Shown: piece after piece, positions 17,111 through 25,310 of the stretch
How the letters are laid out: every line of letters starts with the position of its first letter
How positions within the stretch are numbered: position 1 is the stretch's first letter
Source: SCTD01 sp036675425
GTDB lineage: Bacteria; Actinomycetota; Actinomycetes; Mycobacteriales; SCTD01
Reading direction: 5' to 3'
Length of the DNA: 64,000 bases
Assembly: GCA_036675425.1 (NCBI GenBank)
Contig: JAKFFB010000077.1
Location: forward strand, 23,384-87,383
Program-made: the position numbers and the translations under genes
The notes under the pieces: generated by a model
The model's database searches: none
The model's input: the letters and a program-made list of their open reading frames with translations, nothing else
Told to the model about the DNA's origin: nothing

Positions 17111-18727
17111 CTAGACCTTCTCGGGTCGCCGCCCTGCGCGCGCGGCCTCGAGCTCGAGCACCTGCCCGACGTTGCTGTTGCCCTCGAGGAACCGGGTGCG
17201 GTCGACGGCCGGTGCCAGCTCCCCGTCGTACTCGAGGATGTAGAGGCCGTTGCGCAGGTCGACGACGTAGATCAGGCCGTCGACGACCACCGGGAAGCTC
17301 CACATGATCACCTTGTCGCGGGTGCCCCCGGCGACGTTGTCGACGTTGCCGCCGCCGAGCGCCGGGTCCTCCGTGGTGACGGTGGCCAGTGGCTGCTCCG
17401 GCATCCACTCGCCGGCCGACACCGGCTTCGCCGGGTTGCGCAGGTCGATGGCCTGCACGCCCTTGCCGTGCCAGGTGACCAGGGCGAGGTTCGGCCCGAC
17501 GACCGTCGGGTTGTGGGCCGAGAAGGAGGTGAAGTTCTCGGTCCGCTGGTCGGTCTGCGTCTCGCAGAAGGCCTCGGTGTTCTCCTTCAGCTTGTACTCG
17601 GAGAGCACCTTGGGCGCGAGCAGGTTCTTGATGTCGAGGATCCGCACCCAGCCCCACGGGCAGCCGTGCTCGGCGAGGACCCCGCCGAGCTTGCCGTAGA
17701 CCTCGTCGGTCGCGAGGGCGAGCGTCGGCCGCTGCGGGATCTCCACCGCGGAGTGCGCACCGGGGTTGCCCCAGCTGACCCGCTTCTCGACCGGGGTGAG
17801 GACGCGGATCTCGGGGTCGGCGACGGCGTTGGCCAGGTCGGCGGTGTCGAGCAGCAGGTAGCCGCCGCCGAGGTAGGCGACGTGCGTGCGCTTGCCGTCC
17901 GCGGTCGTGGCCATCGAGTGGAGCCGCACGTCGAACTGGTCGCGGTCGGCGTCGGAGAAGGCGGAGTTGGCGTTGAACCTCGCGAGCTCGGTGAACTCCC
18001 CCTTCCGGGCGCCGCTGATGTCGGTGACGATCATGTTCGGCGCGGTGTCGCTGCTCGTGGGGGTGGAGTAGTAGAGCAGCGCGCGGCCCGGTCGCTGCGG
18101 GTCGAGCCACAGGTGCATCTCGTGCGGCGTGCGCGGCGGGACGTACGTCGAGACCAGCGTCGGCTTCGCCGGATCGGTCAGGTCGTAGAAGCGGATCGCG
18201 TTGGCCAGGCTCCCGGCGACCTCGGCGGGCGAGGTGCACCGGTGCAGCAGCGCGCTGCACTGGAAGTTCATGACCATCAGCAGCTTCTGCTGCGGCCACA
18301 CCCGGAGCTCGCGCGAGGTCTGCCCGACGACGGCCTGCTCGGCCTCCATCTCGTGCACGACCTTCGGCGCGCTGGGGTCGGTCGCGTCGACGACCTGGAT
18401 CCCCGGGTGCAGGTGGCCGGGGGTCGCGTCGGTGCGGCTGCCGACGTAGACGTGCTTGCCGTAGACGGCGAGCGCGGCGTTCATGCCCCGGCCGAACAGC
18501 GGCTCGTGGCCGACCAGCCGGAAGCGCCCCGGTCCGGAGGACTCGGTCGTGGGGGCGGACTGCAGCGAGGCGGGGAGCAGCGCCTGCGCCGTCGGGGAGG
18601 CTGCGCTGACCGGCGCCACCTCCTGGGCGGGCAGGTCGGAGTGGCCGCCGTGCGCGAGCGCAGGGGCCGTGGGGACGAGCAGAGCGGTGGTGAGGCCGAG
18701 CAGCAGGGGCAGGCGGTGCAGGGTCAC
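17111..18727 (-). CDS. Secreted LVIVD-repeat beta-propeller protein
   Basis: Exported protein of 538 residues. The GTG start has GGAGA 5 bp upstream and gives a signal peptide ending near ALAHGG. The mature part has propeller-like segments such as GIQVVDATDPSAPKVV, IRFYDLTDPAKPTLVS and VQAIDLRNPAKPVSAGEW, which fit the LVIVD repeat (about 40 residues each). A His-rich HGGHSD stretch follows the cleavage site. The function is unknown; it is probably an extracellular or wall-associated scaffold or a metal-related protein. It is divergent from thrC, with the thrC leader in between. Confidence 0.83.
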   Translation of the reverse strand: MTLHRLPLLLGLTTALLVPTAPALAHGGHSDLPAQEVAPVSAASPTAQALLPASLQSAPTTESSGPGRFRLVGHEPLFGRGMNAALAVYGKHVYVGSRTDATPGHLHPGIQVVDATDPSAPKVVHEMEAEQAVVGQTSRELRVWPQQKLLMVMNFQCSALLHRCTSPAEVAGSLANAIRFYDLTDPAKPTLVSTYVPPRTPHEMHLWLDPQRPGRALLYYSTPTSSDTAPNMIVTDISGARKGEFTELARFNANSAFSDADRDQFDVRLHSMATTADGKRTHVAYLGGGYLLLDTADLANAVADPEIRVLTPVEKRVSWGNPGAHSAVEIPQRPTLALATDEVYGKLGGVLAEHGCPWGWVRILDIKNLLAPKVLSEYKLKENTEAFCETQTDQRTENFTSFSAHNPTVVGPNLALVTWHGKGVQAIDLRNPAKPVSAGEWMPEQPLATVTTEDPALGGGNVDNVAGGTRDKVIMWSFPVVVDGLIYVVDLRNGLYILEYDGELAPAVDRTRFLEGNSNVGQVLELEAARAGRRPEKV

Positions 18728-18766
18728 GGGATCTCCGTTCGAGGGGGTGCTGCCCCTTTCGCCCCG

Positions 18767-18797
18767 TTGTCGAGGACTCCTGCCGCTCGCCTACACT
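18767..18797 (+). promoter_or_regulatory. Putative promoter of the thrC leader
   Basis: A good -10 hexamer, TACACT (18792-18797), is preceded by a TTGTCG -35-like hexamer at 18767-18772. The spacer is 19 bp, which is long. Transcription from about 18804 would give a short 5' end just ahead of riboswitch helix P1. Confidence 0.4.
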
Positions 18798-18820
18798 CGG
18801 TTCCACAACTGCACAGCACG

Positions 18821-18924
18821 CTCATCCCGAGGGGCACCAGGGACACGGCCCGACGACGCCCCGGCAACCAGCGCAGCTTCGCGCCAGGTGCCAATTCCGT
18901 CCCGCGGACCGCGGGAAAGATGAG
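18821..18924 (+). ncRNA. SAM-I (S-box) riboswitch
   Basis: The conserved S-box layout is clear. Helix P1 pairs CTCATC (18821-18826) with GATGAG (18919-18924). Inside lie GAGGGGCACCAGGGACACGGCCCGA in two parts, the GGCAACC strand, the GGTGCCAATTCC strand and a P4 hairpin CCCGC-GGACC-GCGGG. The ligand is S-adenosylmethionine. The 3' strand of P1 overlaps the thrC ribosome binding site GAGGAG (18922-18927), so SAM binding would hide it and block translation. Confidence 0.93.
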
Positions 18925-18933
18925 GAGATCAGC

Positions 18934-20193
18934 TTGACCACCCTGACCGTTCCTGCGGCCTTCGCCGCCTCGCCCGCCCGGGCGCTCGTCTGTCGCGAGT
19001 GCAGCGCCGAGTACGCCCTGGCGCCGATCCACGTCTGCGAGCAGTGCTTCGCGCCGCTCGAGATCGGCTACGACCTGGACAAGATGCGCCAGGTGACCCG
19101 CGCGAGCATCGAGGCCGGACCGCAGAGCATCTGGCGCTACGCCGGCCTGCTGCCCGCCGGGCAGGACGAGGCGACCCGGGTCAGCCTCGGCGCCGGCATG
19201 ACGCCGCTGCGCGAGGCGAAGAACCTCGCCGCAGCCCTCGGCATGAAGAAGCTGTGGGTCAAGGACGACAGCGCCAACCCGACGCACTCCTTCAAGGACC
19301 GCGTCGTCTCGGTCGCGCTGAGCGCCGCGAGGGCCTTCGGCTACACGACCGTCTCCTGCGCGTCCACCGGCAACCTCGCCAACTCCGTCGCCGCCCACGC
19401 GACGCAGGCCGGCCTGCGCGCGGTCGTCTTCATCCCGGACGACCTCGAGCAGGGCAAGGTCGTGCAGACCGCCGTCTACGGCCAGACCCTCGTCGCGATC
19501 CACGGCAGCTACGACGACGTGAACCGGCTCTGCAGCGAGATCGCGGAGAACGAGGACTGGGCGTTCGTGAACGTCAACGTCCGCCCGTACTACGCCGAGG
19601 GCAGCAAGACCCTCGGCTACGAGGTCGCCGAGCAGCTCGGCTGGCGGATCCCGCCGCAGGTCGTCATCCCGATGGCGTCCGGCTCGCTGCTCACCAAGGT
19701 CGACAAGGCCTTCGGCGAGCTCACCAAGCTCGGCCTGGTCGACGAGTCGCCGTGGAAGGTCTACGGCGCGCAGGCCACCGGCTGCTCGCCGATCGCGACC
19801 GCGTTCGAGAACGGCTGGGACACCGTCAAGCCGGTGAAGCCGTCGACGATCGCCCGCTCGCTGGCGATCGGCAACCCGGCCGACGGGCCGTACGCCCTCG
19901 ACGCGGTGCGCCGCACCGGCGGTGCGATGGGCCACGTCTCCGACGCGCAGGTCGTCGAGGGCATCCGGCTGCTGGCCTCGACCGAGGGGCTGTTCGCCGA
20001 GACGGCAGGCGGCGTCACCGTCGCGACGCTCAAGCAGCTGCTCGAGCGCGGCCAGATCGACCCCGACGTCGAGACCGTCCTCTACAACACCGGCGACGGG
20101 CTGAAGACCCTCGACGCGGTCGCCGGTGAGGTCGGGCCGAGCGCGACGATCGACCCGTCGTACTCCGCCTTCGTGAAGACAGGCCTCGCCTGA
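18934..20193 (+). CDS. thrC: Threonine synthase
   Basis: PLP enzyme of 419 residues converting O-phosphohomoserine to threonine. An N-terminal C-x2-C...C-x2-C knuckle (Cys20, 23, 35, 38) precedes the catalytic domain. The PLP lysine is Lys121 in NPTHSFKDRV; CASTGNLANS is the phosphate/substrate loop. The TTG start at 18934 is fixed by GAGGAG 6 bp upstream, the end of a SAM-I riboswitch. SAM control makes sense because homoserine-derived carbon is shared between threonine and methionine. Confidence 0.95.
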   Translation: MTTLTVPAAFAASPARALVCRECSAEYALAPIHVCEQCFAPLEIGYDLDKMRQVTRASIEAGPQSIWRYAGLLPAGQDEATRVSLGAGMTPLREAKNLAAALGMKKLWVKDDSANPTHSFKDRVVSVALSAARAFGYTTVSCASTGNLANSVAAHATQAGLRAVVFIPDDLEQGKVVQTAVYGQTLVAIHGSYDDVNRLCSEIAENEDWAFVNVNVRPYYAEGSKTLGYEVAEQLGWRIPPQVVIPMASGSLLTKVDKAFGELTKLGLVDESPWKVYGAQATGCSPIATAFENGWDTVKPVKPSTIARSLAIGNPADGPYALDAVRRTGGAMGHVSDAQVVEGIRLLASTEGLFAETAGGVTVATLKQLLERGQIDPDVETVLYNTGDGLKTLDAVAGEVGPSATIDPSYSAFVKTGLA

Positions 20194-20197
20194 CCGC

Positions 20198-20641
20198 ATG
20201 AGGGCGCTCGCTGCTCTGGTCGCCGTCCTGCTGCTCGCGGGCTGCAGCGGTGACGACCCGGAGCCGGCACCTCCAGGGCAGGTGCGCGCCACCCTCGACG
20301 GGGTGGAGCTGCTGCTCGAGGTGGCCGACGACGAGCAGGAGCGTGCGGTCGGGCTGATGCGTCGCACGTCTGTCCCGCCGGGCACCGGCATGGTGTTCGT
20401 CTATGACGAGCCGGTCCGGTCGCGCTTCTACATGTACGACGTGCCGATCCCGCTGCGGGCGGTCTTCGTGCGCGACGGCCGGGTGGTGCTGTCGGTGCTG
20501 ATGCCGCCGTGCGAGAAGGGCCTCGCTCCGCAGGAGTGCCCGACGTACGGGCCGGACGAGCCGTTCGACACGGTCGTCGAGACGGCGCCGGAGACGCTGC
20601 CCGACGTGCAGCCCGGTGACCGGCTGGAGCTCGAGTCCTAG
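20198..20641 (+). CDS. DUF192 lipoprotein
   Basis: Predicted lipoprotein of 147 residues with the lipobox LLAGC (Cys near residue 16). The mature domain has DUF192 features: ERAVGLMRRTSVPPGTGMVF, FYMYDVPIPLRAVFV and the acidic C-terminus. DUF192 proteins are small barrels of unknown biochemical role on the outer face of the membrane. It follows thrC by 4 bp and may be co-transcribed with it. Confidence 0.87.
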   Translation: MRALAALVAVLLLAGCSGDDPEPAPPGQVRATLDGVELLLEVADDEQERAVGLMRRTSVPPGTGMVFVYDEPVRSRFYMYDVPIPLRAVFVRDGRVVLSVLMPPCEKGLAPQECPTYGPDEPFDTVVETAPETLPDVQPGDRLELES

Positions 20642-20650
20642 GTTCTCCCC

Positions 20651-21982
20651 ATGGAGACCTCTGCAGTGCAGGACGCAGTACGCCGGGAGATGCCGCGGGC
20701 GCGGGCCGACCTCGAGGCGATGGTCCGGGTGCCGACGATCTCGGCGGACCCGGCGCACGCGGGCGACGTCGCGGCAGCGTGCGAGCGGGCTGCCGAGCTC
20801 GCCCGCGAGGCGGGAGCCGCTGACGTGCAGGTGATCTCGGCCGGCGGCCAGCCGGCGGTCGTGGCCACCTGGCCGGCTCCCGAGGGAGCGCCGACGGTGC
20901 TGCTCTACGCCCACCTCGACGTCCAGCCGACCGGGCCGGCGGAGGAGTGGACCAGCGGCCCGTTCGAGCCGACGGAGCGGGACGGCCGGCTCTACGGCCG
21001 CGGGGCGGCGGACGACAAGGCCGGCGTGCTGATGCACCTGGCGGTGCTGCGCGCCTTCGACGGCCGGCCGCCGGTCGGCGTGGTGCTCTTCCTCGAGGGC
21101 GAGGAGGAGATCGGCTCGCCGACGCTGCCCGCACTGCTTGCCGAGCACCGCGACCTGCTGCGCTCCGACGTCATCGTCATCGCCGACAGCGGCAACGCCT
21201 CGGTCGAGGTGCCGGCCTTCACGACCAGCCTGCGGGGACTCGTCGACCTGTGCGTCGAGGTCCGCGTGCTCGAGCGGCCGGTGCACTCCGGCGTCTTCGG
21301 CGGCGCGGTCCCGGACGCCCTCACCGCGCTGTGCCGGCTGCTCGCGACGCTGCACGACGACGCCGGCGACGTGGCGGTGGACGGCCTGCCCTCGAACGCC
21401 TCCGCGGCGCCCGACCCGGCCGTCGGGGTCTTCCGCTCCGACGCCGGACTGCTGGAGGGCGTCCAGCTCATCGGCACCGGCAGCATCCCCGAGCGGCTGT
21501 GGCACAAGCCCGCGATCGCCGTCCTCGGGATGGACGTCCCCAGCACCGCCGCCGCCTCCAACGTCCTGCTGCCGCGCGCCCGCGCCAAGGTCAGCCTGCG
21601 CCTCGCGCCCGGCACCGACGAGCACGCCGCCCTCAAGCTGCTCAGCGACCACCTGACCGCTCACGCCGAGTGGGGCTGCCAGGTCGAGGTGACCCCGGGC
21701 TCCGTCGGCGGCGCGTTCGCGCTGGAGGCGACCGGCGACGTCTACGACAAGGCCCGCGTCGCGTTCGAGACGGCGTACGGCAACGCACCCGTCGAGGCGG
21801 GCATCGGCGGCTCGATCCCCTTCATCGCCGAGTTCGCGCGCACCTACCCGGGAGCCACGGTGCTCGTCACCGGAGTGGGTGATCCCGCGTCGCGCTGGCA
21901 CGGGATCGACGAGTCGCTGCACCTGGGCATGTGGGAGCGGGCCTGCCTCGCCGAGGCGCTCCTTCTGGAGTCGCTGGGCTGA
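20651..21982 (+). CDS. M20-family dipeptidase
   Basis: Zinc peptidase of 443 residues (M20/M25/M40). Metal ligands and catalytic residues are visible: His88 and Asp90 in YAHLDVQP, Asp121 in GRGAADDKAG, and the Glu pair in EGEEEIGSP (about 149-157). A lid/dimerisation domain occupies the middle (about 190-310). It probably cleaves dipeptides or acyl-amino acids in the cytoplasm. It begins 9 bp after the DUF192 gene, probably in the thrC transcription unit. Confidence 0.92.
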   Translation: METSAVQDAVRREMPRARADLEAMVRVPTISADPAHAGDVAAACERAAELAREAGAADVQVISAGGQPAVVATWPAPEGAPTVLLYAHLDVQPTGPAEEWTSGPFEPTERDGRLYGRGAADDKAGVLMHLAVLRAFDGRPPVGVVLFLEGEEEIGSPTLPALLAEHRDLLRSDVIVIADSGNASVEVPAFTTSLRGLVDLCVEVRVLERPVHSGVFGGAVPDALTALCRLLATLHDDAGDVAVDGLPSNASAAPDPAVGVFRSDAGLLEGVQLIGTGSIPERLWHKPAIAVLGMDVPSTAAASNVLLPRARAKVSLRLAPGTDEHAALKLLSDHLTAHAEWGCQVEVTPGSVGGAFALEATGDVYDKARVAFETAYGNAPVEAGIGGSIPFIAEFARTYPGATVLVTGVGDPASRWHGIDESLHLGMWERACLAEALLLESLG

Positions 21983-22050
21983 TCAGTGGTGATGCCGGTC
22001 CAGGGCGTGCGTGGTCGGCCCGATCCGCGACCCGGACGACGTCACTCGCC

Positions 22051-22076
22051 TTGCACTCGCAGGGGGAGAGTGCTAA
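22051..22076 (+). promoter_or_regulatory. CIRCE element (HrcA operator), first copy
   Basis: TTGCACTC-N9-GAGTGCTAA matches the CIRCE consensus TTAGCACTC-N9-GAGTGCTAA with a single-base gap in the left arm. It lies 115 bp before groEL and should bind the heat-shock repressor HrcA. Confidence 0.92.
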
Positions 22077-22084
22077 CAAGGACG

Positions 22085-22109
22085 TAGCACTCCGACGTGC
22101 AGAGTGCCA
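22085..22109 (+). promoter_or_regulatory. Second, degenerate CIRCE-like element
   Basis: The core GCACTC-N9-GAGTGC (22087-22092 and 22102-22107) has the exact CIRCE spacing, 8 bp after the first element. The outer bases are less conserved. It may be a second HrcA site. Confidence 0.65.
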
Positions 22110-22190
22110 GATCTGGCAGGTGAGACCGGCAGTCCGGTCGTCCGTCGCGGGCACCTGCGGATCAGCACGCCCGACCGGGAGGACCCGTAC

Positions 22191-23822
22191 ATGTCCAAGA
22201 TCATCGCCTTTGACGAGGAGGCCCGTCGCGGCCTCGAGCGCGGCATGAACCAGCTCGCCGACGCCGTCAAGGTCACCCTCGGCCCGAAGGGCCGGAACGT
22301 CGTCCTGGAGAAGAAGTGGGGAGCCCCCACGATCACCAACGACGGTGTCTCGATCGCCAAGGAGATCGAGCTCGAGGACCCCTACGAGAAGATCGGCGCC
22401 GAGCTCGTCAAGGAGGTCGCCAAGAAGACCGACGACGTCGCGGGTGACGGCACCACCACCGCCACCGTCCTGGCGCAGGCGCTGGTCCGCGAGGGCCTGC
22501 GCAACGTCGCCGCCGGCGCGAACCCGATGGGCCTGAAGAAGGGCATCGAGGCCGCCGTCGAGCGCGTCGTCGAGGCCATCGGCAACGCCGCCAAGGACGT
22601 CGAGACCAAGGAGCAGATCGCCTCCACCGCCAGCATCTCGGCGGCTGACCCCGTCGTCGGCGGCATCATCGCCGAGGCGATGGACAAGGTCGGCAAGGAA
22701 GGCGTCATCACCGTCGAGGAGAGCAACACCTTCGGTCTCGAGCTCGAGCTCACCGAGGGCATGCGCTTCGACAAGGGCTACATCAGCCCGTACTTCGTGA
22801 CCGACCCCGAGCGCATGGAGACCGTGCTCGAGGACCCGTACGTCCTGGTCCTCAACGGCAAGGTCAGCTCCGTCAAGGACCTGCTGCCGCTGCTCGAGAA
22901 GGTCATGCAGAGCGGTCGCCCGCTCGCGATCATCGCCGAGGACGTCGAGGGCGAGGCCCTGGCCACGCTCGTCGTCAACAAGATCCGCGGCACCTTCAAG
23001 TCGGCCGCCGTCAAGGCGCCCGGCTTCGGCGACCGCCGCAAGGCCATGCTGCAGGACATCGCGATCCTGACCGGTGGCCAGGTCATCGCCGAGGAGGTCG
23101 GCCTCAAGCTGGAGACCGCCGGTCTCGAGCTGCTCGGCCGGGCCCGCAAGGTCGTCATCACCAAGGACGAGACGACGATCGTCGAGGGTGCCGGTGACGC
23201 CGACCAGATCGCCGGTCGCGTCAACCAGATCCGCGCCGAGATCGAGAAGAGCGACTCCGACTACGACCGCGAGAAGCTCCAGGAGCGCCTGGCCAAGCTG
23301 GCCGGCGGTGTCGCGGTGATCAAGGTCGGCGCGGCCACCGAGGTGGAGCTCAAGGAGCGCAAGCACCGCATCGAGGACGCCGTCCGCAACGCCAAGGCCG
23401 CTGTCGAGGAGGGCATCGTCGCCGGTGGTGGCGTGGCGCTGCTGCAGGCGTCGACCACGGCGTTCGAGAAGCTCGACCTGGTCGGCGACGAGGCCACCGG
23501 CGCGAACATCGTGCGCCTGGCGCTCGAGGCCCCGATCAAGCAGATCGCGATCAACGCCGGCCTCGAGGGCGGCGTCGTGGTCGAGAAGGTGCGCAACCTT
23601 CCCGTCGGCGAGGGCCTGGACGCGGCGACGGGTGAGTACGTCGACATGATCAAGGCCGGCATCATCGACCCGGCCAAGGTCACCCGTTCCGCGCTGCAGA
23701 ACGCCGCCTCCATCGCGGCGCTGTTCCTCACCACCGAGTGCGTCATCGCCGACAAGCCGGAGAAGGCCCCGGCCGGCGGCGGCGGCATGCCCGGTGGCGG
23801 CATGGGAGACATGGACTTCTAG
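22191..23822 (+). CDS. groEL: Chaperonin GroEL (stand-alone, GroEL2-type)
   Basis: 60-kDa chaperonin of 543 residues that folds proteins in an ATP-driven double ring. Family landmarks: VTLGPKGRNVVLEKKWG, DDVAGDGTTTATVLAQ near residue 85, and a C-terminal Gly/Met tail (GGGMPGGGMGDMDF). The ATG is set by GGGAGGA at 22177-22183. No groES is adjacent, as is usual for the second actinobacterial groEL. One strong and one weaker CIRCE element lie upstream, and a strong terminator lies downstream. Confidence 0.97.
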   Translation: MSKIIAFDEEARRGLERGMNQLADAVKVTLGPKGRNVVLEKKWGAPTITNDGVSIAKEIELEDPYEKIGAELVKEVAKKTDDVAGDGTTTATVLAQALVREGLRNVAAGANPMGLKKGIEAAVERVVEAIGNAAKDVETKEQIASTASISAADPVVGGIIAEAMDKVGKEGVITVEESNTFGLELELTEGMRFDKGYISPYFVTDPERMETVLEDPYVLVLNGKVSSVKDLLPLLEKVMQSGRPLAIIAEDVEGEALATLVVNKIRGTFKSAAVKAPGFGDRRKAMLQDIAILTGGQVIAEEVGLKLETAGLELLGRARKVVITKDETTIVEGAGDADQIAGRVNQIRAEIEKSDSDYDREKLQERLAKLAGGVAVIKVGAATEVELKERKHRIEDAVRNAKAAVEEGIVAGGGVALLQASTTAFEKLDLVGDEATGANIVRLALEAPIKQIAINAGLEGGVVVEKVRNLPVGEGLDAATGEYVDMIKAGIIDPAKVTRSALQNAASIAALFLTTECVIADKPEKAPAGGGGMPGGGMGDMDF

Positions 23823-23849
23823 TCCGCCTCCAGCACTTCTCGCTCGTAC

Positions 23850-23883
23850 GACGGGGCGGTCTCCTTCGGGAGGCCGCCCCGTC
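23850..23883 (+). terminator. Strong hairpin terminator after groEL
   Basis: The arms GACGGGGCGGTCTCC and GGAGGCCGCCCCGTC (15 bp, one G-U pair) close a TTCG tetraloop 28 bp after the groEL stop. There is no T-run, as is common in high-GC actinobacteria. Confidence 0.9.
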
Positions 23884-23998
23884 GGCGCTCTCGAAGGATC
23901 CCGGACATGCGGGACTGCGTCCCCTGCCGCCCGGGACGGCGGGTCGGCATCGTCGCTCTCGCAGACGGCAGGGAGCCGCCGCACCGAGGGGGAGCACG

Positions 23999-24670
23999 AT
24001 GACCGCACTGGACACCGCACCGACGACCGCCGGCACCGCCGCGCGTCGCAGCACCTGGGCGCTGTGGGGGACCGCCGCCGGGGTCTGCGGAGTCATTGCC
24101 AACCTGCTCGCCGCGTCCCCGGTCTCCGAGACCGCGCGCAAGGCGGGGTTCGACGAGGTGTACGGCGAGCTCACGCGCGACGTCTTCCATGTCGGCGCCG
24201 TCGCCGGCTTCGCCGCCGTCGCCTGCCTGGTGATGTTCGCGGCCGGCTTCTCCCGCTGGGGCGCACGCCAGGCGTCCGACTCGCTGGCGCTGCGCGCCGT
24301 CCCGTACGCGCTGCTGGCGTCCGCCGGGGCGCTCATCGCGGCGTACGGCGTCAAGGGGCAGCTCGCGGCCTACCTCGACGGCGGCTTCAACGAGACGTCC
24401 TACCCGGACCGCGACATCTACGTCTACTACCTGCTCGACGACCTGGCCGGCTACTTCTCCTGGTGGGGCGTTGCGATCGCCGCGGGCGGTATCGCGTGGC
24501 TGGCCTTCCGGGACCGGCTCGTGCCGCGCTGGGTGGGCGCCGTGGGCGTCGTCGCGCTGCTGGTGCCTGTCGGCTTCCTGCTCGGCTTCGGCTTCACCGG
24601 CTTCTCCGGCATCATCACGCCGCTGTTCCTGGTGGTGGCCGGTATCGGCCTCGCGCTGGCCCGGGAGTAG
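23999..24670 (+). CDS. Multi-pass membrane protein of unknown function
   Basis: Predicted 223-residue integral membrane protein with about six hydrophobic helices (about 25-45, 65-90, 100-120, 150-170, 180-200 and 203-220). A loop rich in acidic and aromatic residues (YPDRDIYVYYLLDDL) lies between helices 3 and 4. The start is ATG at 23999 with GAGGGGGAG just before it. I do not recognise a characterised family; it has the look of DUF4386-like proteins. It is convergent with the response-regulator gene. Confidence 0.7.
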   Translation: MTALDTAPTTAGTAARRSTWALWGTAAGVCGVIANLLAASPVSETARKAGFDEVYGELTRDVFHVGAVAGFAAVACLVMFAAGFSRWGARQASDSLALRAVPYALLASAGALIAAYGVKGQLAAYLDGGFNETSYPDRDIYVYYLLDDLAGYFSWWGVAIAAGGIAWLAFRDRLVPRWVGAVGVVALLVPVGFLLGFGFTGFSGIITPLFLVVAGIGLALARE

Positions 24671-24671
24671 C

Positions 24672-25310
24672 TCAATCGCCGAGGCCGGCGTCGCGCGCAG
24701 CGGCGACGGCCTCGGCGCGGGTCGCGGCCGGCAGCTTGGCCAGCACCGTGGAGACGTTGTTGCGCACCGTCTTCTCGGACAGGCCGAGGTGCCGGCCGAT
24801 CCGCGCGTTGTCGTAGCCGCGGGCGACCAGCTCCAGCACCTCCCGCTCACGGGCCGTCAGCTGCGGGAACGCCTGCGGCGCAGCCAGACCCGACCCCACG
24901 GCAGCGGCCAGCACGGAACCGGAGATGCGCGCGCCCAGCACGCTCTCTCCCCGCGCGACGCTCTCGACGGCGCGGGCGATGTCGGCGCCCGAGGCGTCCT
25001 TGACGAGGTAGCCACGCGCGCCGGCCTTGAGGGCGGCGAACACCGCGGCGTCGTCGCTGTCCATCGTGACGACCAGCACCGCGGTGCCGGGCTGCTCGGC
25101 GAGCAGCCGACGGGTCGCCTCCACACCGCCGATCCCCGGCATCTGCAGGTCCATCAGCAAGACGTCGGGCCGGTGCTCGGCCGCCGCGGCGAGCGCAGCC
25201 TCGCCGCTGTCGACGTCGGCGACGACGACCAGCCCGCGGTCGCTGAGCATCGTCACCAGTCCTTCGCGGTAGACCGGGTGGTCGTCGGCGACCACCACGC
25301 GAAGGCTCAC
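24672..25310 (-). CDS. NarL/LuxR-type response regulator
   Basis: Transcriptional regulator of 212 residues. Receiver domain 1-120 has the acidic pair at Asp9-Asp10, phospho-acceptor Asp54 (LLMDLQMPG), Thr82 and Lys104. The C-terminal LuxR HTH (about 148-210) reads LTAREREVLELVARG then LSEKTVRNNVSTVL. The GTG start overlaps the stop of the upstream kinase gene (GTGA), which identifies its cognate partner. Targets are unknown. Confidence 0.93.
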   Translation of the reverse strand: MSLRVVVADDHPVYREGLVTMLSDRGLVVVADVDSGEAALAAAAEHRPDVLLMDLQMPGIGGVEATRRLLAEQPGTAVLVVTMDSDDAAVFAALKAGARGYLVKDASGADIARAVESVARGESVLGARISGSVLAAAVGSGLAAPQAFPQLTAREREVLELVARGYDNARIGRHLGLSEKTVRNNVSTVLAKLPAATRAEAVAAARDAGLGD

